In this document: positions 10,240 through 19,037 of the stretch, piece after piece | Position numbering within the stretch: the stretch's first letter is position 1 | Layout: each line of letters starts with the position of its first letter | Assembly: GCA_023375785.1 (NCBI GenBank) | Contig: SZWC01001532.1 | Span: 1 to 22,490, forward strand | Direction: 5' to 3' | DNA: 22,490 nt | From: Penium margaritaceum | Lineage: Eukaryota > Streptophyta > Zygnematophyceae > Desmidiales > Peniaceae | Made by a program: the position numbers and the translations under genes | The notes under the pieces: generated by a model | What the model was told of the DNA's origin: nothing | The model's database searches: none | What the model saw: only the letters and a program-made list of their open reading frames with translations

Positions 10240-10629
10240 CTATATCACGAGCATATTCATTGCCATTGTGCTGTTGACCTTCAGGCACATGTGATATTTG
10301 ATGATGAGACATATGGACAATCCATGTATCGGGTACACCATGAGACAATGAACTTGCATCGAGTCCATGTAATCAATCTGATCTTGATCCCAAGCAGGTA
10401 ACGTCATGATTATTGTATGCAGTGTTCGCTTGTAGATGTTAGCAACTATGCAAGAAAGAACGGTATGCCTTGGAGACTCGATGGTGTTAGCTATGCAGGT
10501 GCATACATCAGAATTGTAAAATGGTCGATGTGGATATAGGTTGTGGTATGTCCAAAACAAGACAAATTCTTGAATATGAATCCGATGGCAAAACCATTGG
10601 CACTTTATCACGCGGTGAGTGGCCCTCAT
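10240..10629 (-). CDS. Unidentified frame of 129 codons
   Basis: The frame opens MRATHRVIKCQWFCHRIHI and stays open for 129 codons. It is rich in Ile, His and Cys with no pattern I recognise. A different minus-strand frame over 10145-10348 looks equally protein-like (SHGVPDTWIVHMSHHQISH), so I cannot tell which, if either, was coding. I know of no family match. Confidence 0.12.
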   Translation of the reverse strand: MRATHRVIKCQWFCHRIHIQEFVLFWTYHNLYPHRPFYNSDVCTCIANTIESPRHTVLSCIVANIYKRTLHTIIMTLPAWDQDQIDYMDSMQVHCLMVYPIHGLSICLIIKYHMCLKVNSTMAMNMLVI

Positions 10630-11240
10630 GAGTCGTTACCCGACCGATACCAACGATGAAAAGATAAATGACTTTGTATCAAAAGCTTGCGGTGGTCGAA
10701 GACTTCAAAAGTCACATTCTGGCATGTGACAAGATTTGCCAAATGCTGAAAGTGAAGAAGTTTTAAGGCAACACATTCAGTCTATAACCACTCGATAAGT
10801 AAACATGTCACAGAATTTGACAGATAGAATTGCTTGAACCTCTTTTAGTGACATGAGTTCATCCACTGTTATGTGAAAAATCCAGTAGAAAACAGGTGAT
10901 ACTCCTTTTCTACTAGTGTACTTCCAGGATACCATGACAAACTCTTTGTTTTCCACACATAAACTATGACATAGACGGGATCACATCACGGTCTACCCTA
11001 CTGCTCTTGGATTTCAGTATCAACTGTTTTGAGCAGTCGTTGAATGTAATACAAAATTTAGTTCATTGAATTCAAAAGTGCACTTCACTAAATTTGACCA
11101 GGTTGTAGTTGAAATCAACCGTCGTCATGGAAAATGTGCTGAGCAAAGTTGTGCTTGTTCCTATGATGAATTAATGCGGTAGGAAAAAAATGACGGTACA
11201 ATAATAGAGCAAGTCAAGAGTTATTGCAAAACATTTTCTT
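10630..11240. other. No gene seen
   Basis: No frame of useful length on either strand and no clear repeat. This should hold the 3' flank, and perhaps the terminal inverted repeat, of the transposase unit that ends at 11262, but I could not identify an end by eye. Confidence 0.4.
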
Positions 11241-11261
11241 TCAATGTTACAATCACATCAC

Positions 11262-13005
11262 TTAATCGTCCTCTTCTACCCCTTTGTCTTCAAACATAAT
11301 ACGGCCGTACATGCCATTGGCATGACGCTGGAACTCATCCTCAAACACCTTCTTAACTCCAGTTCTGACCCATGCATTCCATATGATCTCACTATTGTTG
11401 TTCACGTGTTGTCCTACCATGAGAAACCACTTGCAGTGCAGCTTCCTTAATGACCCCCACGCCGAGTGACAAAGTGTCTCCCTCACGCGTCTTTTCAGTT
11501 ATCCCCGTGGCAAACTGATCTTCCACCTGCTTCTTAAATGATGAGATAATGCCAATGTCCGCTGGCTATGCCTTTGGGATACAACCAGCGGGCGCATACA
11601 CATGATACATGTGTGGGAAATTCTGTCCTAGCCACAGGTGGAACAACGCGCTGCAGTGAGGGTGCAATGCATTAAGTACAAGCAACATGTGCACATCACC
11701 CAGATGCAATCTGTATGCATTGCACTTCTTTTGTAGCATCGCTGCACAATGGAATGCACCCAAGCCATTGTAGTCTCAGTGATCTCCAAATGGTTGGCCG
11801 TGTGAGTAAGCTGCCATTCACAATCAACCCAACTATCTTGCATTCATGTCCTTTGGGAGACACCTCTTGGACTTGCCAGCGTAGATGACCTGCATGGGGA
11901 GGAAATCACCTGAGAAGGAAGATGTGACCAGAATAGTGATGGCGCGCTTGTCATAAAATCCGACGATGCACATTTCGTTGGCTCCCTTGGGTATTTACAT
12001 GTGGCTAGCGGTGGCAAAAGCTGAATGCTAGGGTGGTCTGCATTGGCCACAGGTGCAGGCATGATTTTGTGCTGTGAGACGAGTGCTGAAGCGCACATTA
12101 GAAAGTGATCAACCTTGACCTGCCACTTTTCTGGAACCTTCTGAGCCGCATTTGTTTCTGAAAACCATGCCCATCCCATTTGGTCTTTCACAAACCTACG
12201 AATCCATGACTGGCCAAACGCACGGTCCCCCATAGCTGCGAGCACCTCAGGTTCATGCCGAGCTGTGGTCATGCGGATTTCCCTCCTAGTGTTCTTGCTG
12301 TTCATTGGAGTCCCTGTGGCACGCGCATAAGTCAATGTCATTTGGATTGCCTCAAGGAACTGTGGGCGGCCTTCCAAGAAAGCACGCTTGTCCCTGCTTC
12401 TTGTTGCTGAACCCGCTTTTTTTTTGCTGGTTGGAGACGTCTGATGAACCTTCATGCTTGCTGCTGCAGCTGTAGCGTACTGTGCCTTCAAAACTTTAGT
12501 GCCTGGTTCAAACCAGCTTGCGATCGTGCTTGGTGACAGGCGGCTGAAAACACAGAGTCCATCGCGGGTGCGGAAAGAGCGTTGCAGATTCCTCACAGCC
12601 ACATAGAAGTAGGGCTGTGTGCACAGCCTTGTAGATCACTGGGAAGTGGCCTGAACCAAACCAGTCGCAGTACTAGCCACGTCTACGCCTGTTGCCGTTT
12701 CTGTTGTCCACTGATGTTGTGGTGCTACTCACAGGGAAGATGGCCAGACACTCGTTGTTTGTTGAGCCATCACTGTCCTGAGGGCGGGAGGTTGCACCAC
12801 TGTCGCTGTCACTGTTGCTGGAGCTGTCACTAGAGAGGGGCACAGGCTCTTTCGGCTCCTCAATCCTCACTGGTCCAGCACTGAAGCAAGGCTCAAGGGA
12901 GATAATGCGTGTGCTCTACTACCAGGCTGTTCCACAGCCACTGCCTTCCCCTTTCCCTTTGGTTCTGCCGCTCCCGCTGCCTCATCCGCTCCCACTGGCG
13001 TTGTC
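11262..13005 (-). pseudogene. DDE transposase pseudogene, pogo/Tigger-like (C-terminal three quarters)
   Basis: Reading down the minus strand, an acidic Ser/Asp-rich linker (LSSDSSSNSDSDSG, near 12830) is followed by a helix-turn-helix-like segment (RLSPSTIASWFEPGTKVLK) and a CENP-B-type DNA-binding segment (GQSWIRRFVKDQMGWAWF, near 12200). The DDE_1 core has NADHPSIQLL with the first catalytic Asp at 12036-12038, then DKRAITILVTSSFSGDFLP and QVIYAGKSKRC, then a segment close to the family's NHWSNTETM pattern. The second catalytic position reads Asn in LVLNALHPH (11671-11673), and the third Asp is in PADIGI. The Gln of the conserved AQPAD is a TAG at 11566-11568. The C-terminus (IIWNAWVRTGVKKVFEDEFQ) matches the end of such transposases and stops at 11262. 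Frameshifts lie near 12870, 12610, 11990 and 11845. The gene once excised and inserted a DNA transposon in the nucleus and is now dead. Confidence 0.85.
13001..13005. repeat. Candidate 5-bp target-site duplication, left copy (TTGTC)
   Basis: TTGTC precedes the 5' LTR and CTGCC follows the 3' LTR at 19033-19037. Three of five bases agree and both differences are C/T, as expected from old cytosine deamination. The reading-frame match of the flanking transposase halves supports the call. Confidence 0.55.
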
Positions 13006-13893
13006 TGTCGAAAAAGTGCGGCACCGGAAGGCGCCAACGAGCGGCCAGAGAGAGGAAAATCGTTGCAGTTGGTTCTAGCGGCTCAACGATTGCTCTAAAC
13101 CCAAATGGGATGATTTACCCAGAAATTTGACAAGTCTCTGAATCCGGTGGAAGTTGTTTCACTGGAATCGGACAAGTAGCGAGGGAGAAATGAGCTTCCA
13201 AAACTGGGGTTTCCGAGGCAGTTTGGGGAGCCGGCCCGACTCGACTGTCGGTGAAAAGGAACAAGGAACAAGGAAAGAAAACACATCTGGTGTTTTTGCC
13301 CCAGTGGACTACCGAGTCGCTCCAGAAAATACTCCACCAGATGTTAGTGGTACATGTTGTTACTGAGGGACTAGCCAAAATCCTGGCTCGGAGTCAGAAA
13401 CTCAACAATGCAGTTTGTTACTCAGGAACTTCGTCAAAACCCTGACTGCAGGTCCACGGACAGGTTTCAAACCCTGTCAAACCCCACCATCAAACTCGAT
13501 ACAAAATTGTCCGAGGTGCGTCAAGACAATGAAGGGGACCCCTTGATCACGTGCAAAGGGATCTGCGCCTACGGAAGGACACTTCGCACGTGAAGGAAGG
13601 CGCCACGGCGCGTGCGCACCATGGAGGCGTAAGGCGTTTCTGTGGTGGGTGAGACCATCGCTTTGGCAAGCGTATCTTGGGCTACGCTTGGCCAAATTGC
13701 ACACGGTTTGATGCGTTGGAGGGCTCATGACTATACCTATTAATTATGAGATCATATCCTGTCTATAAGTTCCTGCTCACATAGCCTGAGATGACAGTTA
13801 CGCTCACGCTTAGTCTCAAATTTGCCCAAAATGAAGACCTGAACCACTAGAGAAGGTCACACATTGGAACTGCAACCACACAGTTTTCTAACA
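13006..13893 (+). repeat. 5' LTR of the copia element (888 bp)
   Basis: It starts TGTCGAAAAA and ends TTTTCTAACA, matching TGTTGAAAAA and TTTTCTGACA in the other LTR. Within it are two related segments 58 bp apart (13359 and 13417), a strong hairpin at 13661-13696, and a second hairpin around 13460-13480 (gacagg...cctgtc). A TATA-like ctataag lies near 13770. It is shorter than the 3' LTR mainly because it lacks a 49-bp A-rich segment. Confidence 0.93.
13661..13696 (+). other. Hairpin in the 5' LTR
   Basis: Left arm CTTTGGCAAGCGTA (13661-13674) pairs with right arm TACGCTTGGCCAAA (13683-13696) over 13 base pairs with one bulged G. The loop is 8 bases. The counterpart in the 3' LTR is at 18748-18790. 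Confidence 0.8.
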
Positions 13894-13895
13894 AA

Positions 13896-13909
13896 GGGTA
13901 TTGGGCCCA
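13896..13909 (+). other. Primer binding site of the copia element, degenerate
   Basis: GGGTATTGGGCCCA begins two bases after the LTR end. It matches 9 or 10 of 14 positions of the initiator Met-tRNA complement TGGTATCAGAGCCA, including GGTAT and the final CCA. Confidence 0.65.
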
Positions 13910-13966
13910 CAATTTTTGACCCTCTCTAAGGCTTTTACGCATTATGCAGTGCATGGGATTGTCATC

Positions 13967-14770
13967 ATGGACATTGTCGCCATGAAGTTTGAGAACATGT
14001 CAAAGTAGGGGCTGCGTATATGGTGGAAAGGGAGATGCAGTCCATCCAGAAGTATGCGGGCGGCCCAGGCTTTAGGCTAGGGAGGTGGAAATTTGAGCTC
14101 CACCTCACGCATAAGGGGATGCTGGGGGTCATGTTGGGAACGAGAGTCCTCAACGAGGTGACACCTGTGGACAAAGAGAAACAGACCTTTGCAAAGAAGA
14201 AAATGGAGACTCTCATGCTCCTAATGTTTGGGACAGCTGAGTCATAGTGGGGCTACTTTCAAGGCTGTAAGCTTTCAACCGAAGCTTGGAAAAAACTCTA
14301 TGCTATCCACTAATCCAAGTTACTCACGAACAATGTTTTCACGATGAAGCAGCTCCTCGCGGTGAGAATCAAGGAGGGAGATGATGTTATCTCTACCATG
14401 CAGCAGGTCGAGTTGTTTTCCTCACAATGGAATGATGTGGGGTGGAAGATTGACACGCAACTGCATTGGATGGTCATCCTCATGGCCTTACCTAACATTT
14501 GGGGTCCACTCATGACCATCCTTGAAGGATGGCCAGAGGACAGGCTCACCTATGGCGTGGTCGCATAGTACATCCGCAACAAGGTACAACAATGGAGCTG
14601 CGGAGAGGCCTCTTCCTCCTCATTGGCCATTGTCACCAAAACACGTGGTGGCAAAAGCGGGGGCAAAGGAGGCGGTGGAAAGGGCGGCAGCAAGAAGGGT
14701 ACCAATGAAGGTGCGTGCCGTAATTGCGCCAAAGAGGACCACTAGGCCCATGAGTGCCCGGATGAGGTGA
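13967..14770 (+). pseudogene. gag: copia gag pseudogene
   Basis: The likely start is the ATG at 13967 (MDIVAMKFENMSK), which hits a stop within 14 codons. Protein-like sequence then resumes in another frame around 14020 (GGPGFRLGRWKFELHLTHKG), and includes WKKLYAIH and LAVRIKEGDDVISTMQQ, as in the gag domain of plant copia elements. A basic Gly/Lys-rich segment precedes a CCHC zinc knuckle at 14716-14757. Gag forms the virus-like particle in the cytoplasm and packages the element RNA. In-frame stops at 14246, 14311, 14566 and 14743, plus a frameshift before 14020, prevent full-length product. Confidence 0.85.
14716..14757 (+). other. CCHC zinc knuckle of gag, broken by a stop
   Basis: The codons read Cys-Arg-Asn-Cys-Ala-Lys-Glu-Asp-His-stop-Ala-His-Glu-Cys, which is the exact CX2CX4HX4C spacing of retroelement RNA-binding knuckles. 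The stop at 14743-14745 (TAG) lies where related elements usually have Trp, as expected from one G-to-A change. Confidence 0.9.
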
Positions 14771-14829
14771 AGGCCGGTGGCAAGAACACCAACGGCAAGT
14801 CACTCATCAACGGCAACAAGAACCAGTTC

Positions 14830-15110
14830 CTAAAAAGGGTCAACAGGCTGTGCCTGGATTTTGGGGCCAGGGAGCACATCCAAGTCAAGAAGGTGGAGTT
14901 CTTCAACTATAAAAATTCCTCCATGTCAATGGTGGTCGCAAGCACAAAGAAAAGAGCTGACGGCTGGTAGTGGGTGGTAAGAAGGAGCTGCTCGTAATTC
15001 GTGTCGTACAGCACGTCCCTTGCCTGGCTGACATGTTGAGTGTAAGTTCCTCGACGGATAAGGGATATGAGGTGCTCTTCTGCAGATAAGGCACATTGGT
15101 GCGCAATGAC
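14830..15110 (+). pseudogene. copia aspartic protease pseudogene
   Basis: LCLDFGAREHIQ (Asp codon at 14857-14859) corresponds to the copia protease active site, normally D-S-G-A followed by a residue and H; here Ser is replaced by Phe. The next recognisable stretch, in a shifted frame, is KELLVIRVVQHVPCLADML and then SSSTDKGYEVLFC, the region linking protease to the integrase N-terminus. The protease would release the element's proteins from the polyprotein. The active-site substitution, a stop and the frame change make it non-functional. Confidence 0.75.
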
Positions 15111-15480
15111 GACGGCGGAAAGGGCGTGCTAGAGGCAAAGCACGAGGGAGGTCTCTACATTGTGGAGACCAAGCTGACCCCGTAGCATCAGACGCAACAG
15201 ACTTACACAAGCGGGTCGTCAATGTGGCCAAGGGTGGAAGAGCTGATCTAGAGCCCTGGCACTGACGGTTTGGGCATTCTTTGCCTGAATCTGTTAAGGA
15301 GACGGCAAAGCGCAAAATGGTGTGCGGCCTCATCATCGACTGTGCAGCACATGCGTCAAGAGATGTAGTGGAACACAAAAAGTGCGAACCTTGTACTTTG
15401 GGCAAGGCACGGCGCAAGCCGTTCAACAAGAATGTTGCTTGCTCACAAAACCTATTAAGGATTGTACACAGGGACGTGTG
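15111..15480 (+). pseudogene. copia GAG-pre-integrase (zinc-binding) domain pseudogene
   Basis: The stretch NDDGGKGVLEAKHEGGLYIV precedes LPESVKETAKRKMVCGLII and CEPCTLGKARRKPFNKN, the His/Cys zinc-binding N-terminus of plant copia integrases; the CX2C pair is intact at about 15385-15396. It continues to LLRIVHRDV and a TGA at about 15479-15481. A frameshift lies between the two parts. Confidence 0.75.
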
Positions 15481-15481
15481 A

Positions 15482-16092
15482 GAACCATTCAAAATGCCGT
15501 CAAAAAATGGCTTGAGATGTTTGTCACCTTCATTGATGATTGCGGCAATAAGCTCTTTGTGTACTTCATGAAGCGTAGAGGTGAGGTCGTAGACCGGCTG
15601 AAGGAGTGCATTGCAGCGGTGGAGAGGAAGAATGGCAAGAAGGTCAGAGCGCTACGTAGAGACAATGGCGGAGAGTACGTGGGCTACAACGGGTGGATGA
15701 ACAAGCAAGGAATCAAGTGGGAACCCACTACGCTACAATCACCACAGTCCAATGGAGTGGTAGAACAGACAAACCAGATGCTACTAAACATGGTGCGGAC
15801 CATGCTTGTGGATGCAAGATTACCGCGAGAGTTCTGGTCGGAGGCTGTGCGCTCAGCAAGCTACACCATCAACCTCATCTCAACAGCGGTGCTGAAGTAT
15901 AAGGGCGGATGGAAGACGCTACAGGAGGTTTGGAGCGGGAGCAAGCTAGACATAGCACACCAAAAGGTATTTGGGTGCAAGGAGCACTTGATGGTGCAAG
16001 CAGCGAAGCAATGCGACAACAAACTCAAACCACAAGCGAAGCCATGCTTGTCCTCAGCTACACCAACGCGCAAAAGGCGTATCGGCTCTTAG
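15482..16092 (+). pseudogene. copia integrase core pseudogene
   Basis: This is the best-preserved part of the element. The frame is open from about 15482 to 16092 and contains MFVTFIDDCGNKLFVYFMK (first catalytic Asp, about 15535), ALRRDNGGEYVGY (second Asp at 15661-15663) and SPQSNGVVEQTN (Glu at 15763-15765). By my count 33 residues separate the last two, against the usual 35, so two codons may be lost before MNKQGIKW. MLVDARLPREFWSEAVRSAS and KVFGC follow, as in relatives. Integrase inserts the cDNA into nuclear DNA. The frame then shifts, and the C-terminal segment continues at 16020-16214 (NAQKAYRLLDPWTQEIM, SGDVEFEEQESF). Confidence 0.9.
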
Positions 16093-16214
16093 ACCCGTGG
16101 ACACAAGAGATCATGTGTAGTGGTGATGTCGAGTTTGAAGAGCAGGAGAGCTTCAATAGCAGCAACAATGACATGGGCGTCATGAACTCTTTAAAACAGG
16201 GGGAATGGTTCTAG

Positions 16215-16740
16215 CTCCTTCATCATGAGAAGGAGCCAGCAGACGTGGAGGTCGAGGATGCGGCGTCGTTGTGCGGTGGTGCAGAAAAGGCAGCAGTCAA
16301 TGCAAAGGACTCCGACGATGATGCAGTTGGGCTGGAGATCAATCATAAAGATTCATCATAGGAGGCACTGCATGTGCCAAAGCTTGCACTTGGAGTTTGC
16401 GTCAAGCGTCGGAGAAAAATCCTCTAGATTTGCCACCTGTCCGGTGAATTTTTTGCCGTAGCGAGAGAGATCCTTGGGGAGCCGTCTGGCTGATATTTCA
16501 CTTGATTGAGCGGAGTCAGAGCGTCACAACAGAGTTATGCGGCGCCACCAATACTGTTGCACCGTAGCAAGAGGCAGCGGAGAGCAGGACAGCACTTCAA
16601 CGCATGCACCGGCTCATGGATTGGCATGACGCAGTGCATTCTGGCTGCATCAACAGAGTTGACGACCGTGAAGAGGCGCTTGCGCGACTGGAGGGGGAGT
16701 AGCGGGACACCGCCATTAAGTCGGAGGTAGCGTCCATTGC
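16215..16740 (+). pseudogene. Linker between copia integrase and reverse transcriptase, badly decayed
   Basis: No clear domain is visible. This is where plant copia polyproteins have a variable, charged linker. Frames at 16225-16461 and 16506-16730 are Arg/Ser-rich and show no motif. Readable RT sequence resumes at NNMWELVDRLKDAKVIGSK near 16745. Confidence 0.6.
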
Positions 16741-17400
16741 TAAAAACAACATGTGGGAGCTGGTTGACAGGCTGAAAGATGCCAAGGTCATTGGCTCAAA
16801 GTGAGTCTTCAAGACCAAGTTCACAAAAGAAGGTGTGGTGGACAAGTACAATACGGCTCGTGGTCAAGGGGTACGCATAATGTAAGGGGCGCGTACTACA
16901 ATCGGACGTTCATCCATGTTGCCAAGTTCACAAGCATCTGGGCAATCCTTGCAGTGGCTGCCACGAAGGATATGGAACTCCACCAGATGGACGTGAAGAT
17001 TGCCTTCCTAAACAGCATCATTGACAAAGAAATTTATATGGAGGCGCCAGAGGAGGTGGAGGTGCCGGAGGGTAAGGTGTGGAAGCTGCGGAAGTCCTTG
17101 TACATGCTAAAACAATTATCTCAATGATAATACTAACAGATGGAAAGCTTCATGGAACAACTCAACTTCAGGCGCTATGAGGCGGATCATAGCGTGTACG
17201 TGCGACTCAACAAGAAGCTCCATCAGATCGTTGCACTCTAAATGGATGATCTGATCTTGTGCTCCTCAGACCTGTCAAGCCTACAACATGTGAAAGAGTA
17301 GTTGAGCAGTAGGTTATAGATGTTGGGCATGGGGGAGCTGAATTTCTACCTCGAGGTGAACATCATGTAAAACCGGAGGGCGCGCATGCTTGAGCTGGGA
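16741..17400 (+). pseudogene. copia reverse transcriptase pseudogene
   Basis: Recognisable motifs in order are NNMWELVDRLKDAKVIGSK, stop, VFKTKFTKEGVVDKY (the stop at 16802-16804 replaces the usual Trp), then after a frameshift VAKFTSIWAILAVAATKDME and HQMDVKIAFLN (16984-16998 encodes QMDVK, normally QMDVKTAFLNG), then VWKLRKSLYMLKQ. The catalytic YVDD reads stop-Met-Asp-Asp (TAA at 17239-17241, ATG next), followed by LILCSSD. ELNFYLEVNIM and two stops end the recognisable part. The enzyme would copy element RNA into cDNA inside the virus-like particle; this copy cannot. Confidence 0.93.
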
Positions 17401-17403
17401 TAG

Positions 17404-18029
17404 GCCAAGTATGTGGCCGAGGTGCTGAAGCGGTACAACATGGAGGACTGCAAACCTGTGGGCAGTCTTGTCTCTACGACCTATGAACTAAGTACGGCAA
17501 TAGCACCGCAAACAAAAGAAGACCGGGAGGACATGGCAGGCGTGCCCAAGAAATCCATTGTGGGTAGCCTCATGTACGTCATGGTGGCAAATTGACCAGA
17601 CCTGGCCTACGTGGTGGACCAAGTGAGAAGATACGTGACCAATCCAAGGCAACTTAATTGGCAGGTGGTCAAGCATATCCTTCCATACCTGCAGGCGACG
17701 CGGCACGCGCGCCCGAGGTTTGACGGCAAGGGGCGGTTGGTCCCCTTGCGTCTGGTCTGCTGTATGAATGAAGACTGTGTTGGCGATGTGGACAAGCGGA
17801 ATTCCACATCCGCTACGTGTTCTTCATCACTGGTGCAGGTGTTTTGTGGTATAGCAAGAAGCAGGACTGCTTCACCACCTCCACAATGGAAGCAGAGTAC
17901 ATCAGCACACACACCATGCTTGCGGATTACTTGACCAAAGCGCAACCTACAGGCAGGCACGCAATGAGCGTGGCCGGACTTGGGATGACCAGCTATGATG
18001 GGCTGGAGGGGACGGTGGAAGATGAGTGA
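17404..18029 (+). pseudogene. copia RT C-terminus and RNase H pseudogene with internal deletion
   Basis: AKYVAEVLKRYNMEDCKPVG and PDLAYVVDQVRRYVTNPRQL match the connection region of plant copia polyproteins; a TGA at 17593-17595 replaces Arg before PDLAY. RNase H shows GDVDKRNSTS and then, after a frame change, GVLWYSKKQDCFTTSTMEAEYIS. Directly after EAEYIS comes THTMLADYLTKA, which in relatives lies some 60-70 residues further on, so the middle of the domain, including catalytic Asp residues, has been deleted in frame. The frame ends at 18029 with a Glu/Asp-rich tail. Confidence 0.9.
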
Positions 18030-18052
18030 GAGAAAGCAGGAGAAGCGGACAT

Positions 18053-18072
18053 AGAAGGTGGAAGGAGGAGAG
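18053..18072 (+). other. Polypurine tract of the copia element
   Basis: A nearly pure purine run (AGAAGGTGGAAGGAGGAGAG) abuts the TGTTG start of the 3' LTR. It is where plus-strand cDNA synthesis would start. Confidence 0.85.
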
Positions 18073-19032
18073 TGTTGAAAAAAAAAAGCCCCTCCACATG
18101 CCCAAGTGTGGCGCCAAGAAGAGTCGATGAGCCACTAGAGAGAAGAAAATCGTTGCAGTTGGTTCTAGCGGCTTCATGATTGCTTTAAACCCAAAATGGA
18201 AGATAGTTACAGAAAATTGACAAGTCGCTGAATCTTGTGGAAGTTGTTTCACTAGAATTGGACAAGTAACGAGGGAGACATGAGCTTCCAAAGTTGGGGT
18301 CTGCGCGACAGCTCAGGGAGCCGGCTGCGGCTCGACTGTCGGTGAAAAATCCACCGGAACGAGTAACAAAAACACATCTGATTTTTTTTTCCCCAGAATA
18401 CTGCCAAGTCGTTCCGGCGAATAATCTGCCGGATGTTAGTAGTACATGTTGTGACTGAGGGACTTCGCCAAAATCCTGGCTCGAAGTCGGAAACTCAGTA
18501 ATACAATCCGTTACTCAGGGACTTCGTCAAATTCTGACTGCAGGTCTTCGGACAGGTTTCAAACCCTGTCAAACCCCATCATCATAGTTAAAACAAAAGT
18601 GAACAAGGTGCATCAAAGCAGCGGAGGGGACCCTTCATTACGTGCAAAGGGATCTGCGCCTCCGGAAGGGCATTTGCACGTGAAGGAAGGCGCCACGGCG
18701 TGTGCGCACCATGGAGGTGTTATGCGTTTCTGTGGTGGGTGAGACCTGCACTTCAGCAAGCATAACTTGGGATATGCTTGGCTGAAGTGCGCTTGGTTTA
18801 TTGCGTTGGATAGCTCATAGATATGCCCATAAAATATCAGGTCATTTCCATGTAAAAAAAAAAACATAAAACATCGTTATTCCCTTTGCAAAACTGACTG
18901 TCTCTAAACTCCTGCTCACATAGCGTGAGGCGACCAGAAAGCTCACGTTCAGTCTCAGATTCATCCAAAAGTAAGAAGGGAAGTACTAGAGAAGGTCGCA
19001 TGTTGGAACTGCATCCACATAGTTTTCTGACA
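18073..19032 (+). repeat. 3' LTR of the copia element (960 bp)
   Basis: It starts TGTTGAAAAA and ends TTTTCTGACA, matching the 5' LTR over its whole length with substitutions and small indels. It has a 49-bp A-rich segment at 18850-18898 that the 5' LTR lacks, and a longer first 80 bp. The strong hairpin of the 5' LTR is present at 18748-18790 and the 58-bp-spaced internal repeat is also seen. Confidence 0.93.
18748..18790 (+). other. Hairpin in the 3' LTR
   Basis: Left arm GCACTTCAGCAAGCATA (18748-18764) pairs with right arm TATGCTTGGCTGAAGTGC (18773-18790) with one bulged G. All 17 left-arm bases pair, more than in the 5' LTR copy. Confidence 0.85.
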
Positions 19033-19037
19033 CTGCC
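19033..19037. repeat. Candidate 5-bp target-site duplication, right copy (CTGCC)
   Basis: This is the partner of TTGTC at 13001-13005. It lies inside a CTACCG/GCTACC-rich tract (19033-19110), so short matches here could also arise by chance. Confidence 0.55.

Larger units (their letters stand above)
13006..19032 (+). mobile_element. Degenerate Ty1/copia LTR retrotransposon, 6.0 kb, both LTRs present
   Basis: The order of parts is 5' LTR, primer binding site, gag with zinc knuckle, protease, integrase, reverse transcriptase, RNase H, polypurine tract, 3' LTR. Integrase before reverse transcriptase is the Ty1/copia order. In life the element would copy itself through an RNA intermediate primed by initiator Met-tRNA and insert the cDNA elsewhere. 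The LTRs differ by substitutions and small indels; a 200-bp stretch near their start is about 86% identical by eye. That divergence, with many in-frame stops and at least three frameshifts, shows an old, inactive copy. It sits antiparallel inside the transposase pseudogene. Confidence 0.95.

Noticed and set aside
14926..15492. Minus-strand open frame of 188 codons
   Set aside because: It is antisense to the copia protease and pre-integrase region, which has recognisable motifs on the plus strand.
17607..17960. Minus-strand open frame of 117 codons
   Set aside because: It is antisense to the copia RNase H region.
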